From NCBI GenBank assembly GCA_002298965.1, contig DBMN01000056.1:1-17164 (forward strand): a stretch of 17,164 nucleotides of DNA, given 5' to 3'. Below are positions 7,925 through 13,981 of this stretch, piece by piece. The position numbers and the translations under genes are program-made. Each line of letters starts with the position of its first letter. The stretch's first letter is position 1. Source of the DNA: Rhizobiales bacterium UBA697 (GTDB lineage Bacteria; Pseudomonadota; Alphaproteobacteria; Rhizobiales; Ancalomicrobiaceae). Under the pieces are notes generated by a model. The model was not told where the DNA came from and did not search any database. It worked only from the letters and a program-made list of their open reading frames with translations.

Positions 7925-7950
7925 AAAAAGGCGCCGACGGCCCTGTCGGC
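7925..7950 (-). terminator. Second terminator-like element with overlapping A1/G4 hexaloop hairpin
   Basis: GCCGAC (7950-7945) and GTCGGC (7938-7933) form a perfect 6-bp stem around hexaloop AGGGCC. The same bases allow a competing fold, AGGGCC against GGC-G-CCT with a three-base loop, ending directly on the T-run at 7929-7925. One fold would be an ANTAR-type antiterminator and the other a terminator. Termination strength is uncertain because the competing stem has a bulge. Confidence 0.55.
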
Positions 7951-7957
7951 AGACAAC

Positions 7958-7999
7958 AAAAAAGCCCACACGATCCTCTCATCGAGGTATCGGCGGGCT
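7958..7999 (-). terminator. Intrinsic terminator 1 (attenuator) in transporter leader
   Basis: On the minus strand, AGCCC (7999-7995) pairs with GGGCT (7967-7963), CGAT (7992-7989) with ATCG (7974-7971), and CCTC (7987-7984) with GAGG (7978-7975) around the loop GATGA, followed directly by six T (7963-7958). It lies between amiR and the transporter genes, so it must be bypassed for transporter expression. Its first arm overlaps the 3' half of the AATGGA hexaloop hairpin, so the two folds exclude each other. Confidence 0.82.
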
Positions 8000-8095
8000 C
8001 CATTGCCGCGGCACAACCGGATGTTTACGGTTGCCTCATCTCGCATGGCCTCGATTGTGGAGGGGATGCGAGAAGTACGTCTTTTCACGACGTGA

Positions 8096-8710
8096 TCAAA
8101 TCACAACATCTTTTTGCGTCTTACGCAAGAGGGATTCCGAATTGATGATCGCGTTGGCGATCTCGTCGATCGGCAGGCGCCGGGCCATGGCCTGGCGGCG
8201 CATCTCGGCATAGGCCTGTTCCTCGGAAAGATCGTGCACCGCCATGAGGATGGCCTTGGCGCGGGCGATCTTCTGGTCGCCGACGACCTTGCGCTTGTAC
8301 TTGCGCGCCTCCTTCTGGAGCTTCTGGCGCTGGAGCCACAGATTGCGCGCGATGGCGAGGTTGGTCAGCAGGCCGAAGGGCTTGATCGGCCGCTCGATCA
8401 CCGACAGCGCGCCGCTCTCCAGCACGATCTGCAGCATCGCCGGGTTCTCGTAGGAGACGACGGCGAGAATGGTCGGTTCGGGATTGGGCATCGCCTTGAG
8501 CAGCCGCCCGATCTCCTCGCGCGCCTCGTCCTCCATGGCGAGGAAGACGACGTCGCAGTTGTCGGGGAGATGCGGCGGCACCGGCCACACCAGATTGGCC
8601 ATGCAGCCGATGCGGCGGAGGTGTTCGACCAGCCGGTCGCCGTCGTCGTCCAGCGGGTGGATGACGATGACCTTGAGGTTTCGGAGGTCCTTGAGCAGCG
8701 CGATGGACAT
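8096..8710 (-). CDS. amiR: AmiR-like ANTAR-domain transcription antiterminator
   Basis: A 204-residue protein with the AmiR layout. Residues about 10-115 form a receiver-like domain, about 120-150 a charged helical linker likely to be coiled coil (LQRQKLQKEARKYKRKV), and about 145-195 an ANTAR domain (KIARAKAILMAVHDLSEEQAYAEMRRQAM). The receiver looks degenerate: the strand that normally ends in the phospho-acceptor Asp reads CDVVFLAMED, so phosphorylation is unlikely, although the later Lys-Pro (RPIKPF) is kept. In the Pseudomonas amidase system AmiR is held inactive by AmiC, freed by amide, and binds leader RNA to prevent termination. Here amiR follows amiC by ten bases and sits directly upstream of a leader with terminator and hexaloop structures, matching that role. 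Confidence 0.9.
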   Translation of the reverse strand: MSIALLKDLRNLKVIVIHPLDDDGDRLVEHLRRIGCMANLVWPVPPHLPDNCDVVFLAMEDEAREEIGRLLKAMPNPEPTILAVVSYENPAMLQIVLESGALSVIERPIKPFGLLTNLAIARNLWLQRQKLQKEARKYKRKVVGDQKIARAKAILMAVHDLSEEQAYAEMRRQAMARRLPIDEIANAIINSESLLRKTQKDVVI

Positions 8711-8720
8711 GGGCCGTCAC

Positions 8721-9872
8721 TCACTCCGCCGGCTGCCGGCGCGGACCCGCGGCATCGTTCTGCGATCGGATCCCCAGCATGAACGGATCGGGCGCCACCC
8801 GCACGCCGGCATCGTGGACGATCCGATAGCGACCCTCGTCGTCGATGCGGCCGACGCGCGGCCAGAGGTGGGTGTGGTTGGTGTCGCGATCGATGCGGAC
8901 GCGGCCCTGCGGGGCGTCGTATTCGACCTCCCACAGCGCCGGCAGGAGATCGTCGAGCCGGTCGCTCTCCGCCCGCTCGAGCGCGGTGGCATAGAGATGG
9001 ACCTGGAAATAGGCCGCCTCCGCCGGTGCGGTCGCCGGCAGGCCGGCGCCGAAGCGGGCGCGGTAGGCCTCGACGAAGGTGCGTGCGCGCGGCGTGTCGA
9101 GGCTCTCGAAGAAGGGCGCGGCGGTGACGTGTCCGCGCGCCACCTCCGGCCGCATGGAGACGACGTCGGCCTCCGACGTCGACTGGCTGGCGATCGGCAG
9201 GATCCGCCCGTCGAACCCGGCCTCGTGGAACGCCGTGTAGAACGGCACGATGCCGGCGCCGACGATGGTGGAATAGACCACGTCCGGCTCGGTTGCGCGG
9301 ATGCGCTCGATGATCCGTTTCACGTGCTGGTCGCCGAGCGCCAGCGGCACGTAGAGCTCGTCGACCGCATGGCCGCCGGCGAGCCCGAAGAGGTCGGCGA
9401 TGATGCGGTTGGATTCGTAGGGGTAGACGTAGTTCGACCCGACGAGGAACACCCGCCGCCCGTAGTGGGCGGTCAGGTAGTCGACCAGCTGCACCGAATT
9501 CTGGTTCGGCGCGGCGCCGGTGTAGATGCAGTGGCGGGAATATTCGAAGCCCTCGTAGAGCGTCGGATAGAACATCAGCGCCCCGCGCGCCTCCACCACC
9601 GGCAGCATCGCCTTGCGCGTGCTCGACATGTGGCCGCCGAAGACGACGCGGACGCGGTGTTCGTCGATCAGGCTCTCGGTCATCGAGCGATAGAGCGCCG
9701 GCGTCGAGGCGGGATCGAGGAAGACCGGCTCGATCGGCCGCCCGAGCACGCCGCCGGCGGCGTTGATCTCCTCGATGGCGAGCAGGGTGGCGGCGTTCTG
9801 CGTGCGCTCGATCGCCCCGGTCACTCCCGTTCTGGAGAAGAGGACGCCCACACGCCAAGTCTCTGTACCCAT
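8721..9872 (-). CDS. amiC: AmiC-like cytoplasmic amide sensor / AmiR negative regulator
   Basis: A 383-residue PBP1-fold protein that starts directly with the fold (TWRVGVLFSRTGVTGAIE) and has no signal peptide, as expected for the cytosolic sensor AmiC. It shares GGVLGRPIEP, SSTRKAMLP, MFYPTLYEGFEYSR and GAAPNQN with the periplasmic binding protein of the same operon, so the two are paralogs. In the known Pseudomonas system AmiC binds AmiR in a complex and releases it when amides are bound. The neighbouring amiR ten bases downstream supports the same partnership. A ribosome binding site of the GGTGGG type precedes the ATG. The start lies just after the T-run of a strong terminator, which suggests that its own expression is attenuated too. 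Confidence 0.88.
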   Translation of the reverse strand: MGTETWRVGVLFSRTGVTGAIERTQNAATLLAIEEINAAGGVLGRPIEPVFLDPASTPALYRSMTESLIDEHRVRVVFGGHMSSTRKAMLPVVEARGALMFYPTLYEGFEYSRHCIYTGAAPNQNSVQLVDYLTAHYGRRVFLVGSNYVYPYESNRIIADLFGLAGGHAVDELYVPLALGDQHVKRIIERIRATEPDVVYSTIVGAGIVPFYTAFHEAGFDGRILPIASQSTSEADVVSMRPEVARGHVTAAPFFESLDTPRARTFVEAYRARFGAGLPATAPAEAAYFQVHLYATALERAESDRLDDLLPALWEVEYDAPQGRVRIDRDTNHTHLWPRVGRIDDEGRYRIVHDAGVRVAPDPFMLGIRSQNDAAGPRRQPAE

Positions 9873-9887
9873 GAGTACCCACCAAAT

Positions 9888-9925
9888 AAAAAAGGTCCTC
9901 GACCCGTTTCCGGGACAGAGAACCT
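9888..9925 (-). terminator. Intrinsic terminator in the amiC leader
   Basis: AGGTTCTC (9925-9918) pairs with GAGGACCT (9900-9893) with one G-U pair; inside, CCCG/CGGG closes a GAAA tetraloop (9914-9903). Six T follow at 9893-9888, only 15 bases before the amiC ATG. It cannot serve an upstream minus-strand gene, because the region upstream belongs to the divergent gntR, so it looks like an attenuator for amiCR. Confidence 0.8.
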
Positions 9926-9967
9926 CGCCGTTCGAGCATGACCGGCCGCTTCGGGCGACCTGCGACG

Positions 9968-9995
9968 ATCATGTCAGACGAGGCGGCGGCGTCAA
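9968..9995 (-). promoter_or_regulatory. Candidate sigma-70-type promoter of amiC
   Basis: TTGACG (9995-9990) and CATGAT (9973-9968) are separated by 16 bases on the minus strand. A start near 9961 would give a leader of about 90 nt containing the terminator. A short hairpin GGTCGC/GCGGCC (about 9960-9944) and another, CTCG/CGAG with loop AACGG (9936-9924), lie between; the second overlaps the terminator's first arm. The -10 match is only moderate. Confidence 0.45.
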
Positions 9996-10242
9996 CCGCC
10001 TTCTCTGCATGGTCGGCAGGCATGCCGCAATTTGCGGCGAATGCGACACGCTCCGCCGAGCCCGGAACGGGCGAGGGGGCGGGCGCGGGGAGGGCGGTTT
10101 CTCCGAAAGCTCGTTCAACATTTTGAATCATCGACGTTTTCACGGAAATGACGGCCACCTCGGGGTCGCCTTCGCGGTCCGAAACGGCGGGTTATCCGAG
10201 TGCCGTTACGTCAACATTTCAGCCCTTGCATCGATTGAAATC

Positions 10243-10268
10243 GTCTGTATTGTACGTACAGAACAGAC
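10243..10268 (+). promoter_or_regulatory. 26-bp dyad operator at the gntR promoter
   Basis: The dyad reads GTCTGT, two bases, TGTACGTACA, two bases, ACAGAC; all 22 named bases are palindromic and the two spacers are symmetrically placed. It overlaps a possible -10 (TATTGT, 10248-10253) paired with -35 TTGCAT (10226-10231) at 16-bp spacing, 19 bases before the gntR ATG. Autorepression by GntR is the simplest reading. No second copy was noticed before the sugar transporter. Confidence 0.65.
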
Positions 10269-10287
10269 ATGACGGACAGAGAACGCC

Positions 10288-11037
10288 ATGCGAGCCATCG
10301 ACCGCCAATCGCCGGAACCCTTCTATCTCCAGCTGGTCAGGCTGATGGAGGAGGACATCGACGCCGGCAAATACGCGGTCGGCGATCGCCTTCCGGCCGA
10401 GACCGAACTCTGTCGCCACTACGATCTCGCGCGGTCCACCGTGCGCGAGACGCTGCGCAGCCTTCAGGAGAAGGGGCGGGTCAAGATGGTGCCGCGGCGC
10501 GGCGCCTATGTCGTCGACCCGCGCCAGACCGGATGGTCGCTTCAGGTCGCCGACGGTTTCTTCGAGGCCGAGGTCGACCATCATCGCCGCAACGTCGAGA
10601 CCCATGTGGTCGAGGCCGGGACGGCGCCGCTGCCGGCGGTGGCCGCCGCCGCGCTCGGCCTGCCGACCGGTGCGCCCGGCTATCGGCTGAAGCGTCTGCG
10701 CTATCTCGACGGCGAGCTGGCGCTCCTGTCGGTCAACTATCTCGTGCCCGAGGTCGCCGAGGCGATCGAGGGCTCGGGCGTCCTGTCGGGCACCGCGTCG
10801 CTCAACCGGACGCTGCGCGAGGCCGGCTACAGCGTCTTCGGCGCCCGCCGCAGCGTCGAGGCCCGTGCCGCCACCGCCGAACTCGCCGCCCGCCTCGAAG
10901 TGGCGGTCGGCGCACCGCTCCTCCTGGTGACCTCGGTCTCCTGGGGGCGCGACGAGAAGCCCTTCGACTACTACACCTCGTGGGTCCGCAGCGACGTCGT
11001 GAAGGTCACGATCGAAGCCCGCGCGCCGACCGACTGA
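10288..11037 (+). CDS. GntR-family regulator, HutC/UTRA subfamily
   Basis: A 249-residue regulator. Residues about 1-75 are the winged helix-turn-helix typical of GntR proteins: PFYLQLVRLMEEDI, then GDRLPAETELCRHYDLARSTVRETL (recognition helix) and the wing GRVKMVPRRGAYV. Residues about 90-245 match the UTRA ligand-binding fold of the HutC subfamily, including YRLKRLRYLDGE and the late SWVRSDVVKV. It is the first gene of the plus-strand carbohydrate locus and probably senses the imported sugar or a phosphorylated intermediate. The 26-bp dyad over its promoter suggests autoregulation. The sequence before the ATG has only a weak ribosome binding site. It could instead act on the divergent amide locus, but position and family favour the sugar genes. 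Confidence 0.86.
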   Translation: MRAIDRQSPEPFYLQLVRLMEEDIDAGKYAVGDRLPAETELCRHYDLARSTVRETLRSLQEKGRVKMVPRRGAYVVDPRQTGWSLQVADGFFEAEVDHHRRNVETHVVEAGTAPLPAVAAAALGLPTGAPGYRLKRLRYLDGELALLSVNYLVPEVAEAIEGSGVLSGTASLNRTLREAGYSVFGARRSVEARAATAELAARLEVAVGAPLLLVTSVSWGRDEKPFDYYTSWVRSDVVKVTIEARAPTD

Positions 11038-11117
11038 GGTCGACGAGAAAAATCCCCACCCGGCACGCCGGGTCGATCCAGAACGACGGGCGCAAAGCCC
11101 GCGCCAGGAGGAATGTC

Positions 11118-11150
11118 ATGACGAGATCGAGATCGGCCGACACGGCCTGA
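11118..11150 (+). CDS. Ten-codon ORF with a strong Shine-Dalgarno (possible leader peptide)
   Basis: AGGAGG (11106-11111) lies six bases before an ATG that opens MTRSRSADTA followed by TGA. The ribosome binding site is better than that of gntR. The stop codon lies in the loop of a perfect 6-bp hairpin (ACGGCC/GGCCGT). It may be a leader peptide, a remnant of a former gene start or chance. No homology can be claimed for ten residues. Confidence 0.3.
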   Translation: MTRSRSADTA

Positions 11151-11306
11151 CGGCCGTTGCCCCGCCCCATCCCCCGCGCCGACGCCGCGTCCTTCCCTCG
11201 TGAAGGCGAACGCCCCGTCGCGCCCCGACGCCACCTCGCGTCTCCGGTTCCCGCCGGTCCGACCGCGCGCCCTCGTGCGCGGCGACGGTCCCCCATGCCG
11301 TTTTCC

Positions 11307-11393
11307 GGCGGATCGAGCGATCGACCGCCGTCTCTCTCGGGCAGTTCGAAAAATCGACTGCCACCCCCGGGCCGATCGAAACATCGACTGCCC
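11307..11393 (+). repeat. Three related palindromes before the sugar operon
   Basis: Palindrome 1 (11307-11329) is GGCGG-A-TCGA-GCGA-TCGA-CCGCC. Palindrome 2 (11340-11362) is GGCAGT-T-CGA-AAAA-TCG-ACTGCC. Palindrome 3 (11369-11393) has GGGC/GCCC and CGAT/ATCG arms around CGAAAC. Each contains a 17-base unit starting at 11313, 11346 and 11376; units 2 and 3 match at 16 of 17 bases, and unit 1 matches unit 2 at 13. Spacing is 33 and 30 bp, close to three helical turns. They could be operators for a DNA-binding regulator or tandem RNA hairpins in the 5' leader. The last ends five bases before the AGGAGG of the next gene. Confidence 0.68.
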
Positions 11394-11409
11394 TTCGAAG
11401 GAGGAAGCC

Positions 11410-12387
11410 GTGAAGAAGACCATGACGACACTTCGCGCCACGCTCGCCGGCGCTCTCGCCGCCACCGCCCTCGCCACCGCCGCGCCGGCCTTCGCCGCCG
11501 GCTTCGACCAGGGTGCCCTGATCAAGCCCGCGACCAAGGTCAACCTCATCTTCGTGCCGAAGGTGGTCCACCCCTGGTACGACGTCGTCGAGCAGGGCGT
11601 GAAGGCCGCGATCGCCGAGCTGAAGAAGGAGGGCGTCGAGGTCACCTACACCTGGGACGCCCCGCCGACCGCCGACATCGACCAGCAGAACCGCCGCATC
11701 GAGACCGACATCGGCCGCAAGCCCGACGGTCTCGCCGTCTCCTGCCTCGACCCGGCGACCAACACCCAGGTGCTGAAGGAGGCCGCCAAGACCAAGGTGA
11801 ACCTCATCACCTTCGACACCTACTGCGACGCGAGCTTCCCCTTCGTCGGCCATCGCAAGGACGAGGAGGACGGCCGCACCGCCGCGAACTATCTCGGCGA
11901 GAAGCTGGGCGGCAAGGGCACCGTCGGCCTGCTGGTCGGCAGCCTCACGGCCCCCAACCACGTCGCCCGCATCCGCGGCTTCAAGGACGAGCTCGCCAAG
12001 AAGTATCCGGGCGTCAAGATCGCCTTCGAGCAGCCCGACAACGACAACCTCGAACAGGCGGTGTCGATGGCCGAGAGCGGCCTGCAGGCGACGCCGGACC
12101 TCGGCGGCATCTACGGCGCCAACGCCTCCGCCCCGATCGGTGCGGCCCGCGCGGTGATCGCCGCCAAGCGCATCGGCAAGACCCTGGTGGTCGGCGCCGG
12201 CGACATCCCCGAGACCTACCAGCTGATCGAGGACGGCGTGATCTCCGCCATCACCGCGCAGCGCCAGTGGGAGATCGGCTACTGGGCGACGCGCTACCTC
12301 GTCGCCGCCAAGCAGAACCACACCACCCCGATGGAACACGCGACCGGCGGCTTCCTCATGACCAAGGAAACCCTCAAGGCCAAGTGA
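11410..12387 (+). CDS. RbsB-like periplasmic sugar-binding protein
   Basis: A 325-residue sugar receptor. The GTG at 11410 is chosen because AGGAGG (11399-11404) lies five bases upstream and a Sec signal peptide starts exactly there: MKKTMTTLRATLAGALAATA ending near AFA-A (about residue 29). The frame is open further upstream, but that part has no signal or homology. The mature part is a PBP1-fold protein: VNLIFVPKVVHPWYDVVEQGVKAA at the start, DGLAVSCLDPA, NLITFDTYCD, GKGTVGLLVGS and GAGDIPETYQLIEDG. These blocks match the ribose/galactose-type binding proteins. It feeds the ATPase and permease encoded downstream. The ligand cannot be assigned; an alditol, pentose or deoxy-sugar would suit the neighbouring enzymes. 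Confidence 0.87.
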   Translation: MKKTMTTLRATLAGALAATALATAAPAFAAGFDQGALIKPATKVNLIFVPKVVHPWYDVVEQGVKAAIAELKKEGVEVTYTWDAPPTADIDQQNRRIETDIGRKPDGLAVSCLDPATNTQVLKEAAKTKVNLITFDTYCDASFPFVGHRKDEEDGRTAANYLGEKLGGKGTVGLLVGSLTAPNHVARIRGFKDELAKKYPGVKIAFEQPDNDNLEQAVSMAESGLQATPDLGGIYGANASAPIGAARAVIAAKRIGKTLVVGAGDIPETYQLIEDGVISAITAQRQWEIGYWATRYLVAAKQNHTTPMEHATGGFLMTKETLKAK

Positions 12388-12400
12388 CGGCCAGGGTCGC

Positions 12401-12431
12401 ATCCCGGCGGGCCGTCCCCGCCCGCCGGGAT
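12401..12431 (+). terminator. Perfect 12-bp hairpin after the sugar-binding protein gene
   Basis: ATCCCGGCGGGC (12401-12412) pairs perfectly with GCCCGCCGGGAT (12420-12431) around a seven-base loop, followed by CCTTTC. The T-run is too short for a strong terminator. Its place, just after a binding-protein gene and before the ATPase, suggests partial termination or protection of the upstream mRNA, as with the hairpins in the amide operon. Confidence 0.65.
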
Positions 12432-12466
12432 CCTTTCGGAAACCTCCCCAAGGGAGCGCGCATGCC

Positions 12467-13954
12467 ATGCGGCAGACGTTCGAAGTCAGCGGTCTCACCA
12501 AGCGCTACGGCCCGGTCGAAGTGGTCGGCGACGTGACGCTCGGCCTTTCCGCCGGCGAGGTGCTGGCGGTCATCGGCGAGAACGGCGCCGGCAAGTCGTC
12601 GCTGATGTCGATGATCTGCGGCCGCATCCCCCCGACCGCCGGCGAGATCCGCATCGACGGCACGTCGGTCGCCTTCGCCTCGCCGCTCGAGGCCCAGCGC
12701 GCCGGCATCGCCATCGCGCCGCAGGAGATCAGCCTCGTCCCCGACCTCAGCGTGATCGAGAACGTCATGCTCGGTCGTCCGGTGCGCCGTGCCGGTCTCA
12801 TCGACTGGAAGGCGACCGAAGCGATCGCGCGGACCCATCTCGCCGAACTCGACACCTCGATCGATCCGCAGGCGCGGGCCGGCGACATCACCGTGGCGCA
12901 GCAGCAGCTCGTCCAGATCGTCCGCGCCACCGCGACCGGCGCCCGCCTCCTCATCTTCGACGAGCCGACCGCGGCGCTGACCGAACGCGAGGCCGAGAAG
13001 CTCTTCGCCTTCATCCGCGGCTTCCGCGAGCGCGGCGGCTTCGTCCTCTACATCTCCCATCGTCTCGACGAGATCCTGGCGCTTGCCGACCGCATCGCGG
13101 TGCTGCGCGACGGCCGCCTCGTCGCCGAGCTCGACCCGGCCGAGACCGACAAGACGGAGATGATCCGCCTGATGGCCGGCCGCGCCGTCGACGAACTCGA
13201 CCTGCGCCGCACCATCCCGTCGGCCGCCACCGACGAGGTCGTGCTCGCCGTCGAGGGGCTCTCCCGCGCGGGCGAGTTCGAGAACGTCGGCTTCGAACTC
13301 CACCGCGGCGAGATCCTCGGCATCGGCGGCCTGATCGGCGCCGGCCGTACCGAGACCATGCGCTGCCTCTTCGGCGACACCCGCCGCGACGCCGGCACGG
13401 TGACGCTGCACGGCCGGCCGGTCACGTTCCGCTCGCCCGGCGACGCGATCGCCGCCGGCCTCGTCTACCTGCCCGAGGAACGCCGCCACGACGGCATCTT
13501 CCCCGAGCTGGGGGTGGCCGAGAACATCGTCCTGCCCAACCTCGCCCGGTTCGTCGGCGGGCTCGGCATCCGTTGGCTCCAGGCCTTCCGCGACAGCGAT
13601 CGCTACATCCACACGCTGCCGATCAAGGCGCAGAGCGGCCACCAGCCGATCGCCGAACTGTCGGGCGGCAATCAGCAGAAGTGCATCCTCGCCCGCTGGA
13701 TGATGAGCAACTGCCGCATCCTGATGCTCGACGAGCCGACCCGCGGCATCGACGTCAACGCCAAGTGGGAGATCCAGAAGCTCCTGCGCACCCTCGCCCG
13801 CGAGGGGGCCTCGATCCTCTACGTCTCCTCCGACTTCCAGGAAATCATCGACGTCTGCGACCGCGTTCTGGTGATGCACGAGGGCCGCGTGCGCGGCGTC
13901 GTGCCGACCGACGGGGCGACGCCCGAGAGCCTGCTCTCGATCGCCATGCACTGA
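12467..13954 (+). CDS. RbsA-type sugar ABC transporter ATP-binding protein (two NBDs)
   Basis: A 495-residue ATPase with two nucleotide-binding domains, the standard length for RbsA/MglA/XylG. Domain 1 has Walker A GENGAGKS (37-44), a variant signature ITVAQQQ (141-147) and Walker B LLIFDEP (161-167). Domain 2 has a degenerate P-loop GGLIGAGRTE (287-296), a canonical signature LSGGNQQ (398-404) and Walker B ILMLDEP (418-424). This asymmetry is normal for the family. AGGGAG (12451-12456) lies ten bases before the chosen ATG; a closer ATG at 12462 is out of frame. It follows the binding-protein gene after a strong hairpin and precedes the permease gene. It acts at the inner membrane to energise sugar import. 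Confidence 0.9.
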   Translation: MRQTFEVSGLTKRYGPVEVVGDVTLGLSAGEVLAVIGENGAGKSSLMSMICGRIPPTAGEIRIDGTSVAFASPLEAQRAGIAIAPQEISLVPDLSVIENVMLGRPVRRAGLIDWKATEAIARTHLAELDTSIDPQARAGDITVAQQQLVQIVRATATGARLLIFDEPTAALTEREAEKLFAFIRGFRERGGFVLYISHRLDEILALADRIAVLRDGRLVAELDPAETDKTEMIRLMAGRAVDELDLRRTIPSAATDEVVLAVEGLSRAGEFENVGFELHRGEILGIGGLIGAGRTETMRCLFGDTRRDAGTVTLHGRPVTFRSPGDAIAAGLVYLPEERRHDGIFPELGVAENIVLPNLARFVGGLGIRWLQAFRDSDRYIHTLPIKAQSGHQPIAELSGGNQQKCILARWMMSNCRILMLDEPTRGIDVNAKWEIQKLLRTLAREGASILYVSSDFQEIIDVCDRVLVMHEGRVRGVVPTDGATPESLLSIAMH

Positions 13955-13981
13955 CACCCGAGCCCCGAGCCGCGAACAATC

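Larger units (their letters stand above)
7769..8095 (-). promoter_or_regulatory. Structured leader RNA of the amide transport operon, probable AmiR/ANTAR target
   Basis: This 327-nt gene-free leader lies between amiR and the binding-protein gene. In transcription order it contains: a hairpin at 8072-8040 (CTCGCAT/ATGCGAG outer stem, CCTC/GAGG inner stem, loop CACAATC); a hairpin at 8033-8014 (CAACCG/CGGTTG, eight-base loop); a hairpin at 8009-7993 (GCGGC/GCC-C-GC) with hexaloop AATGGA; terminator 1; a hairpin at 7950-7933 with hexaloop AGGGCC and a T-run; and a hairpin at 7890-7861 (ACGGCAG/CTGCCGT). ANTAR proteins are known to bind paired hexaloops with A at position 1 and G at position 4 and so block an overlapping terminator. 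Both hexaloops fit A1/G4, and the first overlaps the terminator arm. No confident promoter was found inside, so transcription probably arrives from amiCR. Confidence 0.7.
9873..10287. other. Divergent amiC-gntR intergenic region (415 nt)
   Basis: This region holds the amiC leader terminator and promoter on the minus strand and the gntR promoter and dyad on the plus strand. Between them is a 15-bp dyad, GCCGCAA-T-TTGCGGC (10024-10038), about 28 bases upstream of the candidate amiC -35 box, a plausible activator or repressor site of unknown owner. No coding region with convincing codon use was seen here. Confidence 0.5.
11038..11409 (+). other. Gene-free leader between gntR and the sugar-binding protein gene (372 nt)
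   Basis: It contains a hairpin just after gntR (ACCCGGC/GCCGGGT, 11058-11073) that lacks a downstream T-run, a ten-codon ORF with a strong ribosome binding site (11118-11150), a hairpin on that ORF's stop codon (ACGGCC-TGAC-GGCCGT) and three related palindromes (11307-11393). No clear promoter was identified. The long open frame from 11200 across this stretch is not taken as coding before the GTG at 11410. Confidence 0.5.

Noticed and set aside
8066..8099. Internal promoter for the transport operon at the end of amiR
   Set aside because: TTGATC with a TACTTC box at 16-bp spacing matches the -10 consensus at only about three positions; not reported as a feature.
11058..11073. Rho-independent terminator for gntR
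   Set aside because: The ACCCGGC/GCCGGGT stem has no T-run on the plus strand. The A-run before it would form a T-run only for minus-strand transcription, and no minus-strand gene ends there.
11307..11393. CRISPR array
   Set aside because: Only three units are present, they are imperfect palindromes, the intervals between them are just 13-16 bases, and no cas gene is nearby.
11200..11409. N-terminal extension of the sugar-binding protein
   Set aside because: The signal peptide and a strong ribosome binding site place the start at the GTG 11410; the upstream part covers the palindrome array and has no protein character.
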